Assembly: GCA_947626415.1 (NCBI GenBank) | Contig: CANQSA010000006.1 | Span: 62,001 to 126,000, forward strand | DNA from: an uncultured Lachnospiraceae bacterium | GTDB taxonomy: Bacteria > Bacillota > Clostridia > Lachnospirales > Lachnospiraceae | DNA length: 64,000 nt | Direction of reading: 5' to 3' | Part shown: positions 57,674 to 64,000 of the stretch, in pieces | Layout: the number at the start of each line of letters is the position of its first letter | Position numbering within the stretch: the stretch's first letter is position 1 | Notes under the pieces: generated by a model | The model's input: only the letters and a program-made list of their open reading frames with translations | Told to the model about the DNA's origin: nothing | Databases searched by the model: none | Position numbers and translations under genes: made by a program

Positions 57674-59377
57674 TTACGCTACGAATTTGAAACTCTGCGG
57701 ATTTTCCCGGATTTCATCCATCATAGCCCGGATTTCTTTCTCGGTGGGAATATCGATCATCCCCACCGCCGTAAAATAGATGTCCACCTTGACGTGGCAG
57801 TGACCGTCATACTTGTCATTGTTGTGGACTTCTATGCGCTCGATCAACGAGTTGACGAGGGTCGGCGTAAGCTCCTTGACGTCGGTGATCTCCCGCAGGG
57901 TACGGAGTACCAGCCGCAAATCCACTGCCTTTTGCTCTGCGTTCTGCAAGGTCTGCTGATTCTCGGAAACCTCTGCCGAAAGTGTTTTTTGCTCCTGCTC
58001 GTATTTTCGGAGCATTGTTGCAAACCGCTCATCAGAGAGGACGCCGGCGGCATTTTGCTCGAATACCCTTTCAATCAACCGATCAATCTCTGCTATTCGC
58101 TTTGTACCGTTCTCTACCGTCTGCTGAAGCCGTCTGTATTCCCTTTGCCGCAGGGCGTTGTTCTTCTTGGCCAGCATATACAGGAACACCGGTTCATAGC
58201 AGCGGACAAAATCAGACAGATTGCTGATTGCTTCAAGAACGATCCGCTCCAGCACCACATCCCGTATATAGTGAATTTGGCATTTCCCTCTGCCGGATTT
58301 GTAATTGGCGCACCGGAAATGCTCCTGATTTCTTGTTACGCTTTTTGCGGCGCAGAAATGCATCTTGCCTCCGCAGTCGGGGCAGTATACAAGACCTGAA
58401 AAGAGACTTGTCCTGCCGGTCTTGGTGGGTCTGCGGCGGTGTTCCCGAAGCTCCTGCACCCGAAGCCACTGTTCCTCGGAAATAATCGGCTCCTGCATAT
58501 CGGGGATCACTTGCTGTTCCTCTTTCGGCCTGTAAATTTTCTTATGCACCTTGTAGCTGACGGTGGTGGTTTTGAAGTTGACCGCACAGCCGGTATACTG
58601 CCGGTTTTCAAGAATGGATACAATCGTTTTCTGATCCCACGCATAGGGATTTTGGTACGTTTTCCGTGCGTGGGTTCGGCCAATGGATTCATAGTAGGCG
58701 CTTGGGATCAATACTTGCTCTCTTTCAAGTTGCCGTGCGATCTGAGATGGGCCACGCCCGGCAAGGCAGAGCGCATAAATCCGCTTTACTACCTCCGCCG
58801 CCGGTTCATCAATGACCCATTGCTTTGGATCGTCCTCTGATTTTCTGTATCCAAACGGTACGGTTGGGGATACCCGTTCGCCGTGTTCCGCTTTCGACTG
58901 CCATACCGCACGGATTTTCTTGGAGGTCTGCGCCGCATACCACTCGTTGAAAATATTATAAAACGGAAGCATTTCCATCCCGTCGCCGGTACTGCTGTTC
59001 ACATTCTCCTGTATGGAGATAAAGGTAATGCCGAGCGAGGGATAAACAATCTGCGTCAGCCTTCCGGCCTCCACCTGCTCGCGTCCGAACCTGCTGAGGT
59101 CTTTGACAATGATCCGGCAGATTTTGCCTTCCTCTGCCATTCGTTGCATTTGCTGAAAGCCGCTGCGCTCGAAGCTGGTGCCGGAAATCCCGTCGTCTAC
59201 GAAAAACATTGTGTTTCCGTAGCCCTGTTTCTTGCAGTAGTCCTGTAAAATCAGTTTTTGATTCGTAATGGAATTCGACTCGTCGGCGTCGGCCTTCACA
59301 TCGTCAACGGATAAGCGGCAGTATAACGCCGTGATTTTTTCTTCGGTTTGCCCATTGGTATTGTTTGCTGTTGTCAT
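57674..59377 (-). CDS. Large serine recombinase
   Basis: 567 aa from the ATG at 59377 (AAGGAG upstream); a frame extension to 59401 lacks a ribosome binding site. The resolvase domain begins ALYCRLS (catalytic Ser23), with DDGISGTSFERSGFQ and VKDLSRFGRE. A recombinase domain (VPFGYRKSEDDPKQW, ILENRQYTG), a zinc ribbon (YCPDCGGKMHF ... CANY) and a coiled-coil C-terminus follow, as in TnpX/TndX-type recombinases. It excises and integrates conjugative or mobilizable transposons, often at GA dinucleotides. It probably moves the - strand module here. Confidence 0.94.
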   Translation of the reverse strand: MTTANNTNGQTEEKITALYCRLSVDDVKADADESNSITNQKLILQDYCKKQGYGNTMFFVDDGISGTSFERSGFQQMQRMAEEGKICRIIVKDLSRFGREQVEAGRLTQIVYPSLGITFISIQENVNSSTGDGMEMLPFYNIFNEWYAAQTSKKIRAVWQSKAEHGERVSPTVPFGYRKSEDDPKQWVIDEPAAEVVKRIYALCLAGRGPSQIARQLEREQVLIPSAYYESIGRTHARKTYQNPYAWDQKTIVSILENRQYTGCAVNFKTTTVSYKVHKKIYRPKEEQQVIPDMQEPIISEEQWLRVQELREHRRRPTKTGRTSLFSGLVYCPDCGGKMHFCAAKSVTRNQEHFRCANYKSGRGKCQIHYIRDVVLERIVLEAISNLSDFVRCYEPVFLYMLAKKNNALRQREYRRLQQTVENGTKRIAEIDRLIERVFEQNAAGVLSDERFATMLRKYEQEQKTLSAEVSENQQTLQNAEQKAVDLRLVLRTLREITDVKELTPTLVNSLIERIEVHNNDKYDGHCHVKVDIYFTAVGMIDIPTEKEIRAMMDEIRENPQSFKFVA

Positions 59378-59463
59378 TCTGAAAATTCTCCTTTCCGACA
59401 ACCGGGCATTGCAAAGGCATTATCATTTTACAATACCCGGCTGTCTATTTCCAATGTGCGAAA

Positions 59464-59739
59464 TCAAATCAGCTTTTCCGAGAGGATCAACCGTTTGAAT
59501 TGCTCCAGTATGCTTTCCTTACCCTTTGTGCTGAAATGTGTGCGGACGTCATAAGTGGTGCCGCCGATTTTCAGGGAAAACTCATCCTCACCCCGAAAGC
59601 ACATCAACTCTCCGCTTTCAATGCTGACGTCGGAGCAGGGTGGCAGTACAATATCTTCGGAATCGCTTTCTTCGATTGGCTTCGGCGGCAGCATCCAAAT
59701 GACATTCGGATTCACCGTGTAACCGTCTTTTGTTTTCAT
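59464..59739 (-). CDS. TnpW family transposon-encoded protein
   Basis: 91 aa. The C-terminal half, FSLKIGGTTYDVRTHFS followed by LEQFKRLILSEK, fits the TnpW pattern found beside recombinases in Tn4451-like elements. The N-terminal half is Pro- and acid-rich. Role unknown. It lies between the recombinase and the second parB, all on the - strand, with AAGGTG near the start. Confidence 0.72.
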   Translation of the reverse strand: MKTKDGYTVNPNVIWMLPPKPIEESDSEDIVLPPCSDVSIESGELMCFRGEDEFSLKIGGTTYDVRTHFSTKGKESILEQFKRLILSEKLI

Positions 59740-59750
59740 CTTCGTTCACC

Positions 59751-60608
59751 TTACCTTTCGTCACGGTTTCTCTGCCGGATGAGAAATTTACGGTAATGCT
59801 CGCAGGCTTTGAGGACGAAATCTTCCGCCTGTTTCGGGTTGGCGTTGGGGACAAACCGGCGGATGCGCTCCATCGGCAGCTTGAACATCTCCCGCTGGTT
59901 GGCTTTTTCCTCTGCCATAATGCCACAGAGGACAGGCGGCGAAAGCATCCCCTCCCGATCTGCTTTATGCAGCCGGAACGCCTGCGAATAGGACGGGGTG
60001 CAGTCGTTCATTTCGCACTGCTCCAAAATCTCCCGCTGTATCGTCTCATCCAGATAGGAAAGCTCCACGCCAACGGACAGAGCCATCTTGCCCTCGTCCA
60101 TTTTGTCGAGGAATTCGGGGATCAGGTGGGTTAGACGGATATATCGCTTAATGGTATCTTTGCTTGTACCGACATCTTCCGCTATCTGTTCAGTTGCCAA
60201 CTTCGGTGCAATTTGCACCGAAGTTAAATCTGACCTAAACCCTCTGTGATTTAATGCCTCCGCTTTCATCTTGTACGCAAACGCCTTTTCGGAGGGTAGG
60301 ATATGCTCCCGGTGCAGATTGCTATCCACAAGGAGGATGGCGGCGGCTTCCCGGTCGATGGCATAAATCAAGGCAGGAACCGTTTCCAGCCCTGCCTTCT
60401 TCGCCGCATACAGCCTGCGGTGTCCCGATATGACCTCATAGTGATCCGGCTGTCCGTCCTTTGGCCGAACGAGCAGCGGAGAGAGGATTCCGTTTTGTCG
60501 GATACTTTCCGTCAAGCTCTCCATTTCCTCGTTGTCCTGCACCTTGTACGGATGCCCCTCAAAAGGGTGTAATTGCTCCAAAGATATATTAGTTTTTGTA
60601 TTCTTCAT
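59751..60608 (-). CDS. ParB/Spo0J-like protein of the mobilization module
   Basis: 285 aa. ParB N-terminal domain with IRQNGILSPLLVRP and SGHRRLYAAKKAGL (the GHRRxxA motif), then LVDSNLHREHILPSEKAFAYKMK and an HTH (IAEDVGTSKDTIKRYIRL). Such genes are common in Tn1549/CTn-like elements, often without a ParA partner. The coding sequence contains a 27-bp perfect palindrome (60199-60225) that could be its own binding site. It overlaps the relaxase stop by four bases. Confidence 0.9.
   Translation of the reverse strand: MKNTKTNISLEQLHPFEGHPYKVQDNEEMESLTESIRQNGILSPLLVRPKDGQPDHYEVISGHRRLYAAKKAGLETVPALIYAIDREAAAILLVDSNLHREHILPSEKAFAYKMKAEALNHRGFRSDLTSVQIAPKLATEQIAEDVGTSKDTIKRYIRLTHLIPEFLDKMDEGKMALSVGVELSYLDETIQREILEQCEMNDCTPSYSQAFRLHKADREGMLSPPVLCGIMAEEKANQREMFKLPMERIRRFVPNANPKQAEDFVLKACEHYRKFLIRQRNRDER
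60199..60225. other. 27-bp perfect palindrome inside the second parB
   Basis: AACTTCGGTGCAA (60199-60211) and TTGCACCGAAGTT (60213-60225) are exact reverse complements around one central base. The sequence differs from the parS candidates at 54.7-57.1 kb. It is a candidate binding site for this ParB or a strong hairpin in its mRNA. Confidence 0.65.
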
Positions 60609-61978
60609 CGTTCATGACCTCGTTCTTTCTTTATCATTAAGTTGTTGTGTTTCAATTCGATCTGCCGTTCAGCGTCAAGAAGCTCCTTGATTCTCGGAAT
60701 ATGCTCCTCAATGCGCTTGGCAATTTTTAATTCCTTGCGTAAAGGCGTGATCTGCCTTGTGAGTTCCTTTGCCCGTTGCTTCAGCGCAGTATCTTCCTCC
60801 GGCGATTTGACACGCCGCAGCTTCAGGCGCAGGGCGTAGCGTTTTTTCTCCAGTTCGGCGATCCGGGCAGACATACTTTCCTGAAACGACAAAAGCTCCT
60901 TTGGCGACCGGATGTTGTTGTCGCAAAGGAGCCAGTATTCTTCCAGATATTGATCTAATTTCCGTACTTCCGCCCGCATCATTGGGGAAAGCGGACGGTT
61001 TGGCTGCTGCTCGACGTTATTGCCGGTACAGAGTTTTAAGAGTTCTATGAATAGCTGAAACAGCAGCGTCACCGTGTCCATCCGCTGCGCCTTTCGGAAT
61101 TCATATTCAAAGGACAACAGAGGTTTTCGTTTCCATATGGGATATACAATCGCATACAGCTCCGGTTTGCGCTGGTTTTCAAGCAGTTTTTCCCGTATAC
61201 GCTCTCTGGAATACTGCTCTCCGAGACTGTCGATGCGGACGGCTCTCTCCCAGCCGTCGGCGGTTACAGACGGATGCTCATAGCGGAAATCCCGTTCCAA
61301 GCGATAACCGAGAGATTTCAGATAGTATTCAAGGCTCTTGTAGCTGGAACACTTTGAGAGCGCTTCATCCATATCTTTTTGCAGTTGTCCCCGGTGGGTG
61401 AGTTTACCGGACTTTTCAGCCCAGTACGCTCTTTTATTTCTGTAAAAGTGCGTGAACGGGATGACGGATTTCCCATGTTCTCTGCATACGGCGTCGGAGA
61501 TTTCCCGCAGCTCGATGTGGTCACGGATATGGTTTTCAAACTTCCTGCCGGTCTTGAAGGACACCGAATTGACCACAAAATGATTATGAAGATGATCTGT
61601 GTTCAGATGGGTGGTGACAACGACCTCAAAGTTTTCGCCCCACATCCGCCGTGCGGTTTCCACGCCGATTTTGTGTGCTTCCTCCGGCGTGACCTCGCCC
61701 GACGCAAAGCTCTGATACCCGTGATACGCCACATTGCCGCCGAGCTTGCCGTATCGCCGCTTGGTCGCCATCATGCAGCGGTACGCTCTCTGCTTCGGGC
61801 AGTTGATCCCCGATACATACATTGTCCGGTCGGTCTTCTGATCGTTCTCCACATACCGCAGCGCCGCCCACAAGTCCTCGTCCAAAAACCTTTTGTCGGT
61901 GGTCTTGTCGGGATTCTCGGCGTAGTCGATGACCTCCTTTAACCGGGATTTGACCGGCCAGAAGCCTGTTGACGCCAT
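60605..61978 (-). CDS. Relaxase / mobilization nuclease
   Basis: 457 aa. The N-terminal relaxase domain has VIDYAENPDKT (candidate nicking Tyr19) and the metal-binding His cluster HLNTDHLHNH (His124, 129, 131, 133). A long coiled-coil C-terminal region (~330-450) follows. It nicks one strand at oriT and leads it into the recipient cell. It overlaps mobC by 40 bp upstream and parB by four bases downstream, so the three are coupled. No type IV secretion genes are in view, so the element may be mobilizable only or its transfer genes may be outside the window. Confidence 0.92.
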   Translation of the reverse strand: MASTGFWPVKSRLKEVIDYAENPDKTTDKRFLDEDLWAALRYVENDQKTDRTMYVSGINCPKQRAYRCMMATKRRYGKLGGNVAYHGYQSFASGEVTPEEAHKIGVETARRMWGENFEVVVTTHLNTDHLHNHFVVNSVSFKTGRKFENHIRDHIELREISDAVCREHGKSVIPFTHFYRNKRAYWAEKSGKLTHRGQLQKDMDEALSKCSSYKSLEYYLKSLGYRLERDFRYEHPSVTADGWERAVRIDSLGEQYSRERIREKLLENQRKPELYAIVYPIWKRKPLLSFEYEFRKAQRMDTVTLLFQLFIELLKLCTGNNVEQQPNRPLSPMMRAEVRKLDQYLEEYWLLCDNNIRSPKELLSFQESMSARIAELEKKRYALRLKLRRVKSPEEDTALKQRAKELTRQITPLRKELKIAKRIEEHIPRIKELLDAERQIELKHNNLMIKKERGHER

Positions 61979-62298
61979 TCCGCCACCTCCCGCACGATTT
62001 CTTTTCTGCTCTGCTTCGGCGTATCTATGAATTCTGCATAAATCTCGTCAAACAGTCCCATTGCCGCCGCTTCGGTTTCGGGGGAAAGTTCCCGGTTCAG
62101 AAGCTCGCACAGCTTGTCGTAGAAAGCAAAAAAGGCGTCGGGCTGTACCGGTTTCGGTGCGTAGCCCAGCGCCCTTTTTACCACATATTCGCTCACCGGC
62201 AGTCCGCACGTTTCGGCGAGGTGCCGGATGGCTTCTTTTTCTTTCGGCTTGACCCGTATCTCAATCCGGGCAAGCTTCTCCTTTTTGTTTTTGTTCAT
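61939..62298 (-). CDS. MobC-like mobilization accessory protein
   Basis: 119 aa from the ATG at 62298 (AAAGGAT upstream; a TTG one codon earlier is also possible). The ribbon-helix-helix start RIEIRVKPKEKEAIRHLAE followed by GLPVSEYVVKRALG is typical of MobC/TraJ-like proteins that bind oriT and help the relaxase. The reading overlaps the relaxase gene by 40 bp. A 270-bp gene-free region rich in hairpins lies just upstream. Confidence 0.85.
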   Translation of the reverse strand: MNKNKKEKLARIEIRVKPKEKEAIRHLAETCGLPVSEYVVKRALGYAPKPVQPDAFFAFYDKLCELLNRELSPETEAAAMGLFDEIYAEFIDTPKQSRKEIVREVAEWRQQASGRSNPG

Positions 62299-62323
62299 CA
62301 AATCATCCTTTCTTAACGGGGTC

Positions 62324-62432
62324 TTAGGGGCAGCAGCCCCTAAAGGGGAACAGGCGGCGTTTTACGCTGCCTGTTCTTTGGGAACTTGCCGTACAAGTTC
62401 CCTGCTTGTTACGGTGTGAGACGCACACCGTA
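62324..62432. other. Four back-to-back inverted repeats, candidate oriT region
   Basis: In order: TTAGGGGC/GCCCCTAA (62324-62343); GAACAGGCGGCGT/ACGCTGCCTGTTC with one mismatch (62348-62376); GGGAACTTG/CAAGTTCCC (62380-62402); TACGGTGTG/CACACCGTA (62410-62432). They fill the gap upstream of mobC, where oriT is usual. The remaining part to 62568 shows a CACCGTAGG direct repeat and no other clear signal. Confidence 0.55.
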
Positions 62433-62568
62433 GGTGTCGTATCTGCGTTCTCTGCGGCTTGCACCGTAGGGGAGCAATCTCTGTATTTTGTGTCTCGGTT
62501 CATTGCGCCACCTTGGCTCAGCTTTTGCGCTGGGATCGTCTGTTTGAGCCAAAAATCGCTGTCTTGGC

Positions 62569-62883
62569 TCAACCGAACATCTCTAAATCCTCAAGGACAT
62601 TTCGGGCGTTCTCCGCTTTCTGTTCTTCGGTCAATTCCGGCGAAACCGTTGCTTCGGGAATTTGAGCAGCCGTTACCGTGACCGTCTGCACTTCTTCCCG
62701 AAAAATCTGCCGGATATTTTCAAGCAGAGTTTCGTTATCGGTGTTTTCCTTATTCATATAAGCAATGACGGCATCCACGATAAACTTGTTACGGGATTTG
62801 TTTAAGGTTTGCAGATATTCGGCGGCTTTCTTTTCGGCGGGTGCGTTATCGTGGAATCTTACGTTGATACGGTAGTCGCTCAT
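62569..62883 (-). CDS. ParR-like centromere-binding protein
   Basis: 104 aa. The layout RINVRFHDNAPAEKKAA, NKSRNKFIVDAVIAYM, LLENIRQIFREEV is that of small ribbon-helix-helix proteins encoded after actin-like ParM/StbA genes. Its start overlaps the actin-like gene stop by four bases, as expected for a parMR pair. The C-terminus is acidic. It probably binds a nearby centromere and couples it to the ParM filament. Confidence 0.8.
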   Translation of the reverse strand: MSDYRINVRFHDNAPAEKKAAEYLQTLNKSRNKFIVDAVIAYMNKENTDNETLLENIRQIFREEVQTVTVTAAQIPEATVSPELTEEQKAENARNVLEDLEMFG

Positions 62884-63803
62884 ATCGCCGCACCCGATTT
62901 CAACTGAAGCTCCGCCATATATTCATAGCCTTTTGCGGCGGCGCAGATGTCATCCACAAACTTCACCCGGTCGGCGTTGACCCTACCGAAGTTCTTTACA
63001 AGGCAGCCTCCGCCGCCGGTAATATACAGCGTCATTGTCCCTTCATCGTACCCGTGTTCCCGCAGTCTGCGGAATAAACCGTTGACGTACTCCGCCGCAA
63101 TGCTGCGAATGATCTTCTGGTCGGCGGGAGCAATGTTTGCCTTTCCCGTAATCAGCACTTCCTCAATGATGGCGTCGTTGATCTCCCGCCGTGTTTTCTG
63201 CATAAAGACCTCCCGCACGGCGAGGGTGCATTGATAGGTTCCGAATTTTTCGGTGAACATCTTACCCGCCTGCGGTCTGCCGTTTATCATATACAAAACA
63301 TTCATCGTGCCGTTGCCGATGTCGGCGATCAGGTTCACGCCGTTCATTGTGGACGCGAAGCCCGCAATGGCGGCGTACCCCTGCGGATAGATGCGGACGC
63401 CCTTAATCGTGATATGATAATCAACTTTCTGATAGGTGAAGCTGACTTCCTTGTTCTTGCCGAGATAGGCGGCAAAATCCTTTTTCTGCCCGCTTGTCCA
63501 AGTAAGCGGCAGTCCTGCGGCAAGGATCACGTTTGCATCGTTCAGTTTTTCCCGCCGCAGTTCTTTGGCGGTGGCGGCGAGGGTGAGGATATAGTAATCC
63601 TCATCTCGGATTTTATCCGGCAGGAACTCCTTGTGTCCCTCGCCAATCAGATAATACTTGCCGTCGTAAACAAGCATATCGCCTGTAAACAGCGGTTCGG
63701 CGTCGTAAGCAAGGACGCCGGTGGGGAAACAGCAGTTTGCCGTTTTCATATTCCCGTACCCATGGTCAATGCCGATGATTTTGGTGTTGTTGATGGTTTT
63801 CAT
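62880..63803 (-). CDS. ParM/StbA-like actin-type segregation ATPase
   Basis: 307 aa from the ATG at 63803 (GAAGGAAAAC upstream). Actin-fold phosphate loop GIDHGYGNMK at ~10-19, a second phosphate motif ADIGNGTMNVLY (~165), and the adenosine motif YITGGGGCLVKNF (~270). It forms filaments that push plasmid copies apart. With the ParR-like gene it forms a type II partition system, separate from the ParA-ParB type I set on the same element. Confidence 0.88.
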   Translation of the reverse strand: MKTINNTKIIGIDHGYGNMKTANCCFPTGVLAYDAEPLFTGDMLVYDGKYYLIGEGHKEFLPDKIRDEDYYILTLAATAKELRREKLNDANVILAAGLPLTWTSGQKKDFAAYLGKNKEVSFTYQKVDYHITIKGVRIYPQGYAAIAGFASTMNGVNLIADIGNGTMNVLYMINGRPQAGKMFTEKFGTYQCTLAVREVFMQKTRREINDAIIEEVLITGKANIAPADQKIIRSIAAEYVNGLFRRLREHGYDEGTMTLYITGGGGCLVKNFGRVNADRVKFVDDICAAAKGYEYMAELQLKSGAAI

Positions 63804-63843
63804 AATGTTTTCCTTCTTTCTCCCCGTCTTTCCGGGGCGTCGA

Positions 63844-64000
63844 TTACAGATTGTTTTGTCGCAGGATTTGCTCATACAGTTCCTTGTCGCCGGGTAGTAC
63901 CGCCTTTTTGAAATAGTTGCAGCAGATTCCGTAAATGGAAATGAGCTGCACACAGCGATGGCTTTCGCCGTCGTCCAGCAGGAGGCAGTTCCCGTCCCCG
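63844..64000 (-). CDS. Cysteine-rich VLP-type protein, C-terminal part only
   Basis: The - strand frame enters from the window edge and ends at TAA 63846-63844 (~51 codons). The reading GDGNCLLLDDGESHRCVQL then ICCNYFKKAVLPGDKELYE matches the end of the cysteine-rich VLP proteins of Tn1549-like elements. The role is unknown; the cysteines suggest zinc binding. It is upstream of parM in the same transcriptional direction. Confidence 0.7.
   Translation of the reverse strand, partial: GDGNCLLLDDGESHRCVQLISIYGICCNYFKKAVLPGDKELYEQILRQNNL

Larger units (their letters stand above)
54265..64000. mobile_element. Integrated plasmid-like mobile element(s), left end inside cotJC
   Basis: From the break in cotJC (about 54265) to the window edge only plasmid or transfer functions appear: ParA, ParB, SSB and a ParR-like protein (+ strand), then serine recombinase, TnpW, a second ParB, relaxase, MobC, ParR-like, ParM-like and cysteine-rich VLP proteins (- strand). 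The two strands differ in base composition: 54.4-57.5 kb is more AT-rich. A mobilizable element may therefore be nested inside a larger one near 57.6 kb. The right end is outside the window. Confidence 0.75.

Noticed and set aside
62324..62572. An 82-codon - strand open frame between mobC and the ParR-like gene
   Set aside because: It runs straight through the four inverted repeats and has a low-complexity, Thr/Ser/Arg-rich translation without motifs. The DNA is better explained as an oriT-type region.

Overview
The window reads as a chromosome segment of a spore-forming, gut-type Clostridia, most likely Lachnospiraceae. The reasons are the cotJABC spore-coat operon, the glutamate synthase and ammonium-transport cluster, TnpV/TnpW/cysteine-rich VLP mobile-element proteins typical of that family, ECF vitamin transport, and Gram-positive sigma-A promoters and LPXTG-type anchoring. 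Housekeeping stretches are moderate in GC. Several accessory stretches (about 13.8-15.5, 17.9-19.0, 19.5-20.1, 21.0-23.1 and 54.3-57.5 kb) are visibly more AT-rich.

Layout. 1-3.3 kb: the 3' end of a histidine kinase, a Fic protein, and a LytTR response regulator with its GHKL kinase. 3.4-11.7 kb: two small proteins, a sugar-type binding lipoprotein, a giant one-polypeptide amino-acid ABC transporter, a purine permease and a 5'-nucleotidase-like lipoprotein with altered metal-site residues. 11.8-24.5 kb: a defence and mobile-gene island. It holds an autoregulated-looking XRE-DUF3990 / unknown / Fic operon, a GIY-YIG protein, a decayed fic gene, a type III restriction-modification operon with two extra genes between res and mod, a DUF4062-like remnant, a two-gene wHTH-HEPN operon with a consensus promoter, and TnpV plus a frameshifted transposon HTH gene. 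It ends at a tRNA-like 3' fragment.

24.5-37 kb: an apparently dedicated uptake system. A structured leader precedes a 2542-residue sortase-anchored protein with GLUG-type repeats, a transcobalamin-C-terminal-like (DUF4430) domain and an alpha/alpha QW-repeat domain. It is followed by a second DUF4430 protein, EcfT, and an EcfA-EcfA-S fusion. I infer a surface receptor feeding an ECF importer; a corrinoid is the leading guess for the substrate. 37-54.3 kb: core genes. These are an MFS transporter, an orphan ABC ATPase, aroE, a HAD phosphatase, gltB-gltD, two small membrane proteins, an Amt-PII fusion behind two tandem terminator-like hairpins, an aquaporin, an EAL phosphodiesterase, and cotJA-cotJB-cotJC.

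54.3-64 kb: cotJC is cut off about 50 residues early, and an integrated plasmid-like element starts there. It carries parA-parB-ssb and a ParR-like gene on the + strand. The - strand holds a module of serine recombinase, TnpW, a second ParB, relaxase, MobC, ParR-like and ParM-like proteins. Three copies of a 14-bp palindrome across the parA-parB region look like parS sites. A different 27-bp perfect palindrome lies inside the second parB, and a row of four hairpins ahead of mobC may be oriT. Family assignments come from motif recognition by eye, without database searches.
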